A stretch of 64,000 nt of DNA, taken from Lumnitzera littorea. Lineage: Eukaryota > Streptophyta > Magnoliopsida > Myrtales > Combretaceae. The position numbers and the translations under genes were made by a program. How positions within the stretch are numbered: the stretch's first letter is position 1; the number at the start of each line of letters is the position of its first letter. The DNA lies in assembly GCA_024138015.1 (NCBI GenBank), contig JAMXBB010000009.1, positions 87,624,685 to 87,688,684 on the forward strand, written 5' to 3'. Positions 23,691 to 35,045 of the stretch are shown piece by piece. The notes beneath the pieces were generated by a model. The model did no database searches and was not told the origin of the DNA. It saw only the letters and a program-made list of their open reading frames with translations.

Positions 23691-24260
23691 CGAATCATGC
23701 TCTTATTGATTAAGCAGGATACCAAATCTAAATATTCTAGCTTGTAAGGAGGTGACAAGAGCATGCCTATGAGAAAGGGTATCGGGTACAGTATTGGAAC
23801 TTCCCTTCTTGTATTTGATGATGAAAAAAAAGGTTTTCAGATACTTAACCTACTTGGCATGGCGTCGAGAGAGTTTTTACTATCTTTGAGATGCTTAAGG
23901 CATTCATAACCTGTATAGATAATGAACTCTCTCAGTATTAGGTAGTGTTGCCAGTTCTCAAGTGCTCAAACAAGTGTTTAGAACTCCTTATCATATGTTG
24001 AGTAATTCAGTGTGGCACCTCTAAGCTTCTCACTGAAGTATGCAATTGGTTAGAGCTCCTACATAAGTACAACTCCAATGCCAGCTCTAAATGCATCATA
24101 TTCTAGCTTAAAAACTTTATGCAAATCGGCAGTACTAACACTAGGGCAAAAGTCAACTTGAATTTGATTTCTTCAAAACTCCTTTGAGCTTTCTTAGACC
24201 ATTTGAACTTAAAGTTCTTCCTAGTTAGCTCAGTTAGTGAGGCAGCTATGGAACTAAAGT
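23691..24260 (-). pseudogene. pol: E3 RNase H remnant
   Basis: Across stops the minus strand shows the typical Gypsy RNase H blocks: PIAYFSEKLRGA, LNYSTYDKEF, ENWQHYL and REFIIYTGYECLKHL. A deletion or frameshift follows the last block, where the DALSRR tail is expected. Confidence 0.75.
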
Positions 24261-25050
24261 TTCGAATGAATCTTTAATAAAACGAAACTAAACCATGAAA
24301 ACTCCTCGCTTCTACAACATTAAGGTCAGCATCGGCCATTCGAGATTAGCTCAGGTCTTTTCATCATTAACTCTAATTCCTCCTTCAAAGATAACATATC
24401 CATGAAATACTACCTCACTTTGACCAAAAATGCATTTCTTCAAATTGACGAACAATTGTTTAGCTAAAAGGATATCAAATACTAACTTTAAGTGCTCAAC
24501 ATAAGAGTTAAGGTGGGTACTATACATTAAAATGTCATCAAAATAAACAACACACTTTCCTATCAAGGATCTCAGAACATGATTCATAAGCCACATGAAA
24601 GTGCTCAATGCATTCGTAAGACTAAACAGCATTACCAACCACTCGATTAGACTATCCCTTAGTCTTGAAAGCAATTTTCTACTCATGTCTAGGTCTCATT
24701 CAAATTTGGTGGTAACCACTCTTCAGATCAATCTTTGAAAATATTCATGCACCATGCAACTCATTGAGCATATCATCCAATCGTAGGATCAAATATTGAT
24801 ACTTGATAGTGATCTTATTGATAACTTAGCTATCAATATACATTCTCCATAAGCCATCCTTCTTTGGCACTAGGACAGCTAAAATAGCATAAGGGCTCAT
24901 GCTTTCTTAGACATATCCACGCTCAATCAACTCGTCAACTTGTTTCTTCAACTTAGCTGCTTACTCAGGATTGAGTCTATAGGCAAGTTAGTTAGGTAGA
25001 GCAACTCTAGGCTAGAAATCAATGCAATGATTTATTCCTTTAACAGGGGG
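24261..25050 (-). pseudogene. pol: E3 reverse transcriptase remnant
   Basis: The open segment 24351-24686 has the palm with VYFDDILMYS, keeping both catalytic aspartates, then KLVFDILLAKQLFVNLKKC. Thumb fragments (TRKNFKFKW) lie to the left. Upstream fingers and palm (to about 25050) are present but stop-ridden. Confidence 0.82.
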
Positions 25051-25289
25051 TAAACCTCTTAGCAACTTGGTAGGAAACAAATTGACATATTCTTGGAGCA
25101 ATGTTTACACCTCGGTAGGTAAAGCTCTGGCTTCTTTCAACTTTAGCGGTCTTCTAACCAATATGAGTACATATTCTTCCTCCTTAACATCTCTAGAAAA
25201 TTAGGCTCAAAAAATCACTAAAAACTTCCTCCAAAGTGATCTAGTAATCTCCTCTTATGACTTTTGAACTTCTTTAGGGCTCATTTGGG

Positions 25290-25720
25290 TCAATATAACC
25301 TTCTTCCCATCCTTCTGGAACATATAAGTGTTCTTATACCCATCATGGAGTACATTCAAATCAAACAGCTAGGGTTAGTAAAGTAGAATGTAGGAAGCGC
25401 ATGCAGGTAGGATGTCTCACAATACCTCGTCCTTATATCGATCACCAATAGTAATCAATACTTTAACTTGCTTGGTAAAAGGTAGACCTCCATTCTCATT
25501 TAGCTAGTAAATCTTATAAGGCTTAGGGTGAAGGTAAGTTGGCAACTTCAGAGCCTTCACCACACCTTGTACTATCACATTGGTACAGCTTCCTCCATCG
25601 ATGATCAAAGTAAATAGTTTGCCCTTCACTCGATAGTTTGTATGGAATTGAAAGTAAAGGTACTGAGTGATCATCATACAACCATGCAGTGCCGTCCTAA
25701 AACTCATCTAATAGGCAATT
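25290..25720 (-). pseudogene. pol: E3 aspartic protease remnant
   Basis: The open segment 25504-25707 contains the active-site loop LIIDGGSCTNVI, matching Gypsy retropepsins (DGGS with Asp intact). The second half extends leftward to about 25300 across stops. Confidence 0.8.
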
Positions 25721-26940
25721 AACATCTACCTCTTCCTCCTCTCCTTCATTTACACTCTCCACTTCGAATTATGGCTTATCTCCCCTAATGGTAATGACGC
25801 ATCAGTTAAGACATTGACTAGTTACGTATTCGAAACCAAGACTCTGAAAGCATTTATCTCTCAAGTCTTCCTTCTTGAGCTCTAACCTTGATCCTTCTTT
25901 ACATCAAGCTCCTAAGCCTTAGTCTTGCCTTAACCATCATTAGGTCTGCTTGGCATCTAACCTCGGTGATCCACCTCAAAGCTGTATTTAGCTCAGTTGT
26001 ATCTAGGTCAGCTCAACATACCAATTCTACTCGCCAAGCTAAGTTAGCTGCTTTGTGCTTAATTGAGCTGATTTTACCTTTACCTTTCTACTTTTTGGGC
26101 TACTCAAATGGCTTTATTTAGACTTCATAACCTTTGCACCTCCGCTACATTACCAATCTTGATCTTTAGTCCAGAAATGAACCTGGCTACGGTCCACGCC
26201 TTAGGCTCATCAACTTTGCATTGAATCATTAGCAACTGAAATTCTCGGACATACTCATCTACTAATCAATTACCTTGTCTTAGTTCTTAGATATGTTGGA
26301 AAGTGTCCTATTCATAGTGTTTTGGAGTAAATCTACTCCTCAAAACTCTCTTCATCTCATTCAAACTTCGGATTTCACGTTAGGCTCGCTATTGCACATT
26401 CTGCAATTTCTTCCACCGCATTGCTACATATCCGAAAAGTTCTAAAGTAGCTACTTGAATACGTACCAAGTCCTCGTAGTCATAAAAGTCAAATATCTTT
26501 TTAATCTTTTCCTCCCAATCCAAATACTCATCAGCACTACCAAACCCATTGAAACTTAGAATCTACACTTTGGGATGCTCAGCTCCTCTAAGAGCTTAAA
26601 GCTTACCCTCCTCAAATCAGTCGTACTTCTCTTCCTCCTCATACTCCTTAACTTCATCCAACTTTAGTCTTCTCCTCGCAACCCTTTTAATATGTCGGAG
26701 TAGAGGTGGGTTCACATTAATAGCTTCAAATGCTTGATGCTCACCCATTTATCTTCTCAACCTATCTCTCACTTCTTGGCCTTGTTCAATAACTCTCTTA
26801 TAAACCTAGCTTCTACTGCCTTTTGTAAAGAGATAGCCAACTTGGCCATAATAGCAGCAAAGTCTTACAACTACTCATCAGTAGTTCGTAAGGTCTATTG
26901 GGTAACTCAACAGTAACCATGACATCACTCTCGGCATGAT
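25721..26940 (-). pseudogene. gag: E3 gag remnant
   Basis: Across stops, the minus strand shows a Gag core in order: WDYEDLVRIQVATLELFGYV, a MRWKKLQNVQ segment, RSRFTPKHYE, LVDEYVREFQLLMIQC and ARFISGLKIKIGNVAEVQ. A zinc knuckle follows near 25810-25850 (CFQSLGFEYVTSQC, with Cys and His positions changed). Many Trp and Gln codons are now stops. Confidence 0.78.
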
Positions 26941-27153
26941 TAATCTCTCTATGAATACTAAAATTCGAAATTCTGAATACAAGGTTTCAGGAATTCCACT
27001 ACTCGACAAATGATTACACACTACTTTAATAGTACGATTTCACACAGGAACTTAAGAACTTGCCCTGTTTTCCACTAGAGAAACAAAGTATAATAGAACA
27101 AACATACTCTAATAAGAAATACTACAACACAAAGCTTTTGGTCGTAGCTTCAA

Positions 27154-27165
27154 GCTTTGATACCA
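27154..27165 (-). promoter_or_regulatory. E3 primer-binding site (tRNA-iMet type)
   Basis: The minus strand reads TGGTATCAAAGC, one mismatch from TGGTATCAGAGC, eight bases inside the 5' LTR edge at 27174. Confidence 0.82.
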
Positions 27166-27173
27166 GGATTATA

Positions 27174-27321
27174 TAATGTACCAAGAAGCTAAGTAATCAC
27201 TAGTGCTTACTGTAGGGAATAGTAATAGTAGGTCCTTCGAAATATCGAAGAATGAAGGAATGGAAAAGTTAACAAACACAATAGCTTCCGTGAAGCTACT
27301 CTGAGGATATAACACACCAAC
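27174..27321 (-). repeat. E3 5' LTR, inner segment (before E4)
   Basis: It aligns with 21708-21856 of the 3' LTR and is cut by E4 at 27322. The five bases before the cut, CCAAC (27317-27321), form one target-site copy of E4. Confidence 0.8.
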
Positions 27322-28247
27322 TGATGTACATAGGAGCTCAGTTATCACTAGGGCTTACCGATTGGAAGTGAGAGCCAATGGATACTTCAAAATATCGAAG
27401 AAAAATAGGGTGAGTAAAGACGACAAACCGACTATAGTAGCTGACATGAAGTTGTTCGGAGGATATAACCTATCAACGAACATAATAAGACTTGACACTT
27501 CACTTGATATGATGCATAAGTTAATGTCAAGGTCCACCCACCACTAACCCTGAGCTATTTGGCAAGATTAGATAAGAGTGCATGAAAAATAGACTTGAAG
27601 AGGGTTATCTTGCAAGAACAAGTATATTCAAAGTTTGTCGAGAATGTAAGATGATTCTAACTACAAAGAGAGAGATTATTTATAATAAATCCTTAAGGCA
27701 ACATTACAAATAAAGAAAACTACAAAAAGACATGCATAAAAGGGAATACCTAGTACATACAAAAAAGGGTAAATTGGATAAACAATAAGAAGGGAAAAAG
27801 TAGTAGTGTCAGATGAAATGAACAGGTAGCAGCACGACATTGGTTCCATACAAAGATTCTCTGGGTATAGCAGTAGGGTAGAAATAAGATGTGGCAGCAC
27901 CAAGGGCTGCTAAGACGAGAAAGGTGTGCCGTAAGTACTGGTAGGAGGCCGGAAGCGAAGTACTCAGCCAGTAAGAGTCTATCTCTCATCACTCAACAGG
28001 GAGCTCTCGGCAACTGAGGGTCCGATCATTCAACACAAAGCCCTCGGCAAGGGAATAGTCGACCTTGACATAAGAGAGAGAACAGAGCAAGGCGTGACCA
28101 TCCGGGGCTCTCAAGGAATTCAGCCACCCTTCTTCTGTGTATAGTTTCTTATCATTGATAGGTTGACGAGAGAGAATTCTTCAAGTGAAGGACTGGAGGC
28201 CTCTAAGACATGTACGAGTAAGTAGGCCAAAGGCCGGTAACCCATCA
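27322..28247 (-). repeat. E4 3' LTR (926 bp)
   Basis: It starts TGATGTACATAGG and ends AACCCATCA on the plus strand, so TG...CA ends are intact. A minus-strand TATA-like motif lies near 27668-27679. The purine-rich tract (minus ACTTTAGGGAGC) follows at 28248-28260. Confidence 0.87.
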
Positions 28248-28279
28248 GCTCCCTAAAGTTGTTGAAGATTTGCCCTCAA

Positions 28280-29340
28280 ATCATCATCTTCATCGGTGTT
28301 AAGCATATAAGGGGTTAAGTCGGTGACATTGAATGTAATAGATATGTCGTACCCCTCTAGCAGCTCAATCTCATAAGTATTGTCATTGATATGCCTAAGG
28401 ATCCTGTAAGGTCCATCCGCTCTAAGGGATAGTTTGTTTAACCTCTTATTAAGGAAGCATTCCTTGCTAAGGTGGATCCAAACAAGGTCTCCAAAAGTAT
28501 AAATGACTCACCTCTTTCCTCGGCTTCCTTGCTCTTTCTATCAAGCCATAGTCTTAGCCAGTTGTTTAGCAACCCTCTAATGTAACTTCTAGAATTCCTC
28601 GGCACGTTGCAGGCTGAATTGGCTTTCCCCTTACACGGTCAGGCTGATAATTAGATCCAAGAGTAAGTTCGGGTTAAGTCCATAAACAACCTCAAACGAT
28701 GATCTTTCTGTCAAGCTGAGCAATTATAAGCGAACTCAATGGCAAGTAAGCATAAATCCAAGTCATGTAAATTCTTTCTAACAGCTGCTCGTAAGAGGTT
28801 GCTAAGTATCCTATTCATAACTTTAGTTTAGCTGTTTGTCTAGAGGTGGAAAGAAGTACTGAACATGAGCTTAGTGCCAAGCTTCTTCTACAAGGTCCTC
28901 CAGAAGAAACACGTAAACTTTGAGTCACAATCTGCACAATACTTCTCAGTACTCCATGCAATCGCACAATTTCCTGCAAAAAGAAGTTGGCAATAAGTAA
29001 AGCATCATTAGTTCTGTGGTAGGGAATAAAGTGAGTCATCTTACTGAACTGATCAACTACAACCATAATCGAGTCATGTCTCCTTAGCATTCGAGGAAGG
29101 CCAAGCATGAAATCCATGCTTAGGTCGATCTATTGGTGCTCAGGTATGTATAGGGGCATATACTCTCTATATGGCTCTCTCCTTCCTTTCACATGTTTAC
29201 AAACCTTGTACTTCTCAATAATTTAGCATACATCCTTCATTATCTTAAGCCAATAGAAGTGCTCTTTCAATATTTTCATCATCCTCTTCTCTCCAAAATG
29301 GCCAGCTAAGGCCCCAACATGAGCTTCTCTGATGAGTAGC
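28280..29340 (-). pseudogene. pol: E4 integrase remnant
   Basis: The HHCC part is at the end of the 29223-29711 frame (HVGALAGHFGEKRMMKILKE, then MKDVC). The catalytic core starts MDFMLGLPRMLRRHDS (28815-29117), with the first Asp kept. A frameshift after LRSIV breaks the second catalytic region. The third region has a stop at the former Gln before TKVMNR. The C-terminal segment (about 28650-28800) is decayed. Confidence 0.85.
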
Positions 29341-29870
29341 TCTCTAGCAAAACCACTCAGCACACAAACCTGTTTGCCCTGCATTAAGAACCCCTCGCTC
29401 AAGTAAAACCCATCTACAGCTCCTCTAACATTACACTTAGCCACTAGGGGCCCAAAACGTGGACCATGATCATACTGAACAAGTAAAGTGCCAAATCCAA
29501 GTACCATGACTTGCGATGTTGTAATGAGGGTATAACGACAAGAAAAGGCGTCTGCTACAGTGTTAAAGCTCCCTTTCTTATATCTAATGACATAGTAAAA
29601 AGTTTCCAGGAACTCGACCCATTTGGCATGATGTTCAGATAGTTTTCGGTGCCTATGAAAATGCTTAAGAAACTCATGATCTGAGTAGATAATAAATTCT
29701 CTCAACAACAAATAATGTTGCCAGTTCTATAGTGTTCAAACAAGGGCATAGAACTCTTTGTTATATGTTAAGTAATTCAAGGCAGCACCTCAAAGTTTCT
29801 CATTAAAATAGGTAATTAGTCGGCACTCTTACATAAGGAAAACACCAATGCCAATGCCAAACACGTCACA
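29341..29870 (-). pseudogene. pol: E4 RNase H remnant and linker
   Basis: The long frame 29223-29711 begins with REFIIYSDHEFLKHFHRHRK, then HHAKWVEFLETFYYVIRYKK and VADAFSCR, the standard RNase H end. Upstream (29712-29870) the FSEKLRG-type block is stop-containing. Confidence 0.82.
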
Positions 29871-30278
29871 CCCTATCTCAAAGATTTTCTTAAAATCCAG
29901 TAAGGCGAGCACCAGATAAACGTCAACTTAGACTTCACATCTTCAAAACTCTTCAAAGCTTTCTCTAACAACTTAAATTCGATGTTCTTCCTTGTCAATT
30001 TAGTTAAAGGCCTAGTTATGGAACTAAAGTTGCGAATGAATCTCTGATAGAACAAAGCTAAGCCATGGAAGTTCCTAACTTTAGCAGTACTAGTCGGCAT
30101 AGGCTACTCAAGAATAGCTCTAACTTTCTCGTAATCAACTCGAACTCCCTTCCCTGAAATAACATATCTAACGAATACAACTTTGCTTTGACAGAATATA
30201 CATTTCTTTAGGTTACCAAATAATCTCTCGATACAGAAGATGTCAAACACCGATCTTAAATGCTCAACATGAGTGATG
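29871..30278 (-). pseudogene. pol: E4 reverse transcriptase, thumb half
   Basis: The frame at 29873-30100 contains FHGLALFYQRFIRNFSSI and PLTKLTRKNIEFK, the RT connection region. The segment to 30278 encodes the region just after the catalytic box. The rest of the RT continues at 31632, on the other side of the solo LTR. Confidence 0.82.
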
Positions 30279-30283
30279 AGGTC

Positions 30284-31626
30284 TGATAACTCTTATTTTA
30301 AACACATTTCACATGGTGATTTTATAGTATTTCCCTTACATCTTTGGTTTTCTTTAAAGAAATTGATACTTAATTGAGTAAAATTTTGATTTCAAGGTTT
30401 GAACGCATTCTGGGATTGAAAACAAAGAAAAGGAATCAAGTTTCACTCAATTTGTAGTTCAAATGAATGAGTTATGAAGTTTTGAAGTTACATAAATAAT
30501 AGGAATTTTGGTCAAAAAGTTACACAGTCTGAGACACAACTGTGTCCCCAAGTTGTGTCTATCCAGGAAGATTTGCCAAGGTTAGAAAGTTACACGACCT
30601 GAGGACACAACTGTGTCCCCAAGCTATGTCCATCTAGGAAGATTTACCAAGGTTAGAAAGTTACACGACCTGGGGACACAACTGTGTCCCAGGTTGTGTC
30701 TGGTGACGAAAAAAGGGACTTTACAATACATTATAAAAGGACTTACTAAGGTTTCGCACACAACATTGGACATTCAAAAGAGAAGAGACTTGAAGAAAAG
30801 GAGGAGCAAAAGGCGAAAGCAACACCTAACTTCAAGATTGAAGAGATTTTTCATCAACAAAGGGGTTTTTCGTGTTTTATTTCTTGATTTTGTTGCAATT
30901 CGTTTTTAGTTTCATTATGATAGCTTAAGATTCTTGTATTTAGGATTGTGGAACCTAAGGTTTCATGTGACTACTAGATTGATTGATAAATTTCATTAAA
31001 GTTTCTATCTTTTCTTAATTCAATTATGTTATTTAATTGTTAATTGATATTTCTAAGGTATCAAACTATGATATTATGCAAGATGATTGAGAAATCACAC
31101 GTATAATGAGATCTTGACATAATTGGAGAGAATTACATGTGTACTTAGAGATAAGATACATGTTTCTTCCGAAAAGTTGTTTTTTTATGTGGGAATTCAT
31201 TATACATTAATGCGATTCTGAATTATATTACTAAGTGAAGAGATTCCGGTAAATAATTTAGGATTAGGGTTAATATGCTTGAGAAAGGTGTTAACTTTAA
31301 TTGTGAATCCTTCCGGCCAAGAATAATAGAGATTGAATTGGATACATTTTAAGCAGTCACATGTTAAACACTAGGGGAAATAATTCCTAAATACGTTATT
31401 TGCTTTCTTGAAGTTGTTCTTAATTTTATCGCTTTCTAAATTGCTTAATCAAGTCTCATAATTAGGTTAGTTTGTTAATTTTAGTATTTTTAATTCATTC
31501 AACTCATCACAATTTTCCGGTTAGATAATAAAACTGAGGTTAATATTAGTACTCGAAGTCTCTAAGGGATCGACTCGGACTCACATCCGCTATATTAAAA
31601 TTGATAGGTGCACTTGCCTGATATCA
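30284..31626 (+). repeat. Solo LTR (1343 bp), Athila-like, inside the E4 RT
   Basis: The sequence starts TGATAACTC and ends CTGATATCA, with a perfect 5-bp duplication AGGTC on both sides (30279-30283 and 31627-31631). No internal element sequence is present, so it is a solo LTR. A TATA-like TATAAAAGG lies near 30733. A tandem repeat of about 78 bp (about 30510-30710) contains GACACAACTGTGTCCCC and the partner GTTGTGTC, giving a hairpin in each unit. The end region (GGTGCACTTGCC) recalls Athila-type LTRs. A plus-strand ORF at 30613-30909 lies within the LTR and is not considered a gene. Confidence 0.85.
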
Positions 31627-31631
31627 AGGTC

Positions 31632-32420
31632 GGTATTGTAGACTAGAATGTCATTAAAGTAAACCACAACACATTTGCCGATCAATATTCTAAGCACATG
31701 ATTCGTTAGTTACATAAATGTACTCGATGTATTAGTTAAGCCAAATAGCATCACTATCCATTCGAACAAACCATACCTTATCTTGAAGGTCGTCTTCCAT
31801 TAATCTCCAAGTCTCGTTCGTATTTTGTGATAGTTGTTCTTTAGGTCAATCTTTGAGAAGATATAGGCACCATGTAACTCATTGAGCATATCGTCTAACC
31901 GTGGGATCGAATATCGGCACTTAATGGTAATTATGTTGATGGTACAACTATCAATACGCACTCTCTACGACCCATCTTTCTTAAGTACTAATACAGTTGG
32001 TACGATATATGGGCTCATACTCCCTCAAACATATCCATGGTCTACCAACTTATCCACTTATTTCTTCAACTCGGCTACCTACTCAAGATTAAGGTTGTAA
32101 GTGGGTTGGTTCGATAAGGCAACTCCAGGTTGGAGGTCAATGCAATACTTAATGCTTCTTAAGGGAAGTAAACCTTTCGACATCTCGGCAGGAAATAGGT
32201 CGATATAGTCTTGAAGTAGCTATTGCACCTTAGCAAGTAAGTTTTCAGCTTCTCTCATCTCTAAGAGTTTCCTAACTAAAAGAAGCAAATAGTCCTCAGC
32301 CTTGACTTCTCAAGCAAACTAAGCTCAAGAAATTACTAAGGACTTCCACTGCAATGATCTAGCACCTTTTCTTGGGCTTCTTACACTTCCTTAGGACTCA
32401 TATAAGTATCAGTATAATTC
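31632..32420 (-). pseudogene. pol: E4 reverse transcriptase, fingers and palm half
   Basis: The minus strand encodes the catalytic region next to the insertion as VVYFNDILVY, where the first catalytic Asp is replaced by Asn. Upstream are MLFGLTNTSSTFM and FKIRYGLFEW, typical of Gypsy RT, then stop-ridden fingers. Confidence 0.82.
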
Positions 32421-32429
32421 TCTTCCTAT

Positions 32430-32790
32430 CCTTCTAGAACGTATAGGTGTTCTTATACCCATCGTGCAATACTCTCAAGTCAAACAGCCATGGTCGGGCA
32501 AGTAATATGTAAGAAGCGTACATGGGAAGAACATTACACAACACCTTATCCTTGTACCTATCACCAATGGAAATTGATACTTTAACCTGCTCGACAACGT
32601 GTAAGCCTCCTTTCTTGTTTAATCAATGAATCTTATATGGCTTAAGGTATGGACGGATTGGCAATTTCATGGCCTTAACTATCCCTTGTGCTATGACATT
32701 GGTATAGCTCCCTTCGTCAATGATCAAGGTATATAGCTTGCCATTTACTCGGCAATTTGTGTAAAAGAGATTCTCCTTTTATGCATTCTC
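32430..32790 (-). pseudogene. pol: E4 protease remnant
   Basis: The active-site loop is present as LIIDEGSYTNVIAQG (about 32680-32740). The Asp remains, but DGGS has become DEGS. The second half, LARPWLFDLRVLHDG, is near 32450-32500. Confidence 0.75.
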
Positions 32791-33360
32791 GTTGGCAATA
32801 AAGGTGCTGAGAGATCGACGCACAACAAAGTAGTACTTGGCACCGCCTTCAAGTGGTGTTTCTGCTTCGGGGTCTTCTTAAAACTCTTCTAGCATTTGCT
32901 CAACTCCCATCTCTTCCTCCCCTTCGCTTGCACTCTCTACTTCGAACTAAGGTTTGTCTCCCTTAATAGCCATGACTCATCTGTTCAGACATTGACTAAC
33001 TACAAGTCCATATCCAAAACATTTGAACCACTTAATTTCTCAAGTCTTCCTACTTGAGCACTAGCTTCCTCCTTATGACTCTGTTGGCATGATGGGGTGA
33101 TGCTTCGTTCACAGGAATGGGCTTTGGTACTCGCTATCCAATCATCTGCCTTCTCGGCCTATCCCCCATTTCTCAGACCTGTTCAATGACAACTATCTCT
33201 TACGACCCAATCTTTAAGACTCTTTGCACCAATATAGCTAGATTGTCCATAATAATAGCAAGGTCTTATATCTACTCATCAATAGCATATGAGGTTTGTT
33301 AGGTAATACAACTACAACCATGAGCATCACTCTCAGCATCATTAATCTCTTATTGAATGC
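32791..33360 (-). pseudogene. gag: E4 gag remnant with internal deletion
   Basis: Only about 300-550 bp separate the zinc-knuckle region (about 32985-33030, WFKCFGYGLVVSQC) from the gag start side. In E3 the same interval exceeds 1 kb and holds the whole Gag core. The core blocks are absent here. The N-terminal end near 33300-33350 is still similar to E3. Confidence 0.65.
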
Positions 33361-33544
33361 TAAGATTTGACATTCTCAAAATGAAACTCCAGAAAGTACT
33401 CTTCATGTAAGAAATTACTACATAGAAAGTACCAATCGAACAGTAAACTGTGGGCTTGCTCTGTTCTTCCTGATGAGAAACAAAGTGTGACAAACAACAG
33501 ACCACTATGAACTATCCCAACACAGCTTTTAGTCATAACCTCAA

Positions 33545-33556
33545 ACTTTGATACCA
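33545..33556 (-). promoter_or_regulatory. E4 primer-binding site (tRNA-iMet type)
   Basis: The minus strand reads TGGTATCAAAGT, eight bases inside the 5' LTR edge at 33565. Confidence 0.8.
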
Positions 33557-33564
33557 AGATTATA

Positions 33565-34483
33565 TAATGTACCTAGGAACTCAGTTATCACTAAGGCTTA
33601 CCGATTGGATGTGAGAGCCAATGGGTCCTTCGAAATATCAAAGAAAATAGGGTGAATAAGGATGATGAACTAACTATAGTAGCTGATGTAAAGTTGTTCA
33701 GAGGATATAACCCATCAACAAACACAACACAACTTGACACTTCATTTGATATGACATACAAGTTAATATTAAGGTCTACTCGCTACTAACCCTAAGCTAC
33801 TTAACAAGATTAGATAAGAGTGTATAAAAAATGAACTTGGAGAGGGTTATCTCAAAAGAACAAGTATATTCAAAGTTTGTCAAGAATGTAAGATGATTCT
33901 GGCTACAAAGAGAGAAACTATTTATAGTAAATCCTTAGGGCAACATTACAAATAAAAAAAATTACAAAAAAACATGCCTAAAAGGGAATATCTAGTACAT
34001 ATGAAAAAGGATAAATCGGACAAACAATAAAAAGGGAAAAAGTAGTAGTGTCAGATGAAATGGATAGGTGGCAGTGACATTAGTTTTGTACAAAGATTCT
34101 ATAGGTATAGCAGCAGGGTAGAAATAAGATGTGGCAACATCAAGGGTTGCCAAGACAAGAAAGGTATGCCATAAGTACTAATAGGAGGCCGAAAGAGAAG
34201 TACTCGACCAATAGGAGTCTATGTCTCATCACTCGATAGAGCTCTCAGTAGCTAAGGGTCCAGTGATTCGGCATAGAGCCCTCGACAAGAGAATAATCGG
34301 CCTCAATACGAGAGAGAACAGAGTAGGGCATAACCATCCGGAGTTCCTAAGGAATTCAACCACCCTTCTTTTGTGTACAGTTTCTTGTCATCGATAAGTT
34401 GACGAGAGATAATTCTTCGGATGAAGAATTGGAGGCCTCTGAGATGTACACAAGTAAGTAGGCTAAAGGTTGGTAACCCATCA
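33565..34483 (-). repeat. E4 5' LTR (919 bp)
   Basis: It aligns throughout with 27322-28247. The inner edge reads TAATGTACCTAGG (TG has become TA) and the outer edge ends AACCCATCA. Confidence 0.87.
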
Positions 34484-35045
34484 CTAACGAATACAATACA
34501 GCTTAGCACTTCGCTTGATATGACTTATAAGCTAATACTAAAGTCTACTCGCCACTAATCTCGAGCTACTCGACAAGATTAGATAAGAGTGTAAGAAAAA
34601 TGTGCTCAGAGAGAGGTGTCTCACGAAAGCAAGAATATTCATTAACTAATAAAGTATAAGATGATTGCAGCTATAGTAAAAATAAGTATTTATAGTAAGT
34701 CCTTAAAGATAACAATACAATAATGGAAAATTACATAAAAGACAATGTCAGAAAGTGATTCCTAATATGTACAAAAGAGGATACATATGACAAAGGACAA
34801 AAAGGAATATAGTACAAGTGTCAGAAAAGTAGGAGACAGGTGGTAGCCTATCAATGAGTTTGCATTGTGGGATTTTAGGGCACTATGGTTGAGCGAAGTT
34901 GATGTTGAGGCTACTTTTGATAAGCCGTACTACGAGCTGCCGAGGTGATTGAATAATGCTATAGTTCAATAAGCTGGAAGAGCAAGGCTCAGCGTATAGT
35001 GTCTTCAAGCTTGCTACTTCATAGGATAGCAACTAGGCAAGAGTC
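34484..35045 (-). repeat. E3 5' LTR, outer segment (after E4)
   Basis: It continues the E3 LTR from position 21857-equivalent to 22440-equivalent (ACAGGTCAGCAACTGGGCAA-type end). The last 167 bp of the LTR are absent. The sequence passes directly into an AC repeat. Confidence 0.8.

Larger units (their letters stand above)
27322..34483 (-). mobile_element. E4: chromovirus-like Ty3/Gypsy element nested in the E3 LTR
   Basis: LTRs of 926 and 919 bp (27322-28247 and 33565-34483) flank decayed gag-pol. Target-site copies CCAAC (27317-27321) and CTAAC (34484-34488) match at 4 of 5 bases. The element belongs to the same broad family as E3 but is a distinct copy. Its RT is interrupted by a solo LTR (30284-31626), and the middle of its gag is missing. 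Confidence 0.87.
21708..35045 (-). mobile_element. E3: chromovirus-like Ty3/Gypsy element, interrupted by E4
   Basis: A 3' LTR (21708-22607), broken integrase, RNase H, RT, protease and gag, a PBS (27154-27165) and the start of a 5' LTR (27174-27321) are present. The 5' LTR then resumes at 34484 after E4. Its outer 167 bp are missing: homology stops at 35045 at an AC repeat. The left flank is also a CA repeat. The element is dead. Confidence 0.82.

Noticed and set aside
30613..30909. 98-codon plus-strand ORF with a basic segment
   Set aside because: It lies wholly inside the solo LTR, spans its tandem repeat and has no recognised domain.
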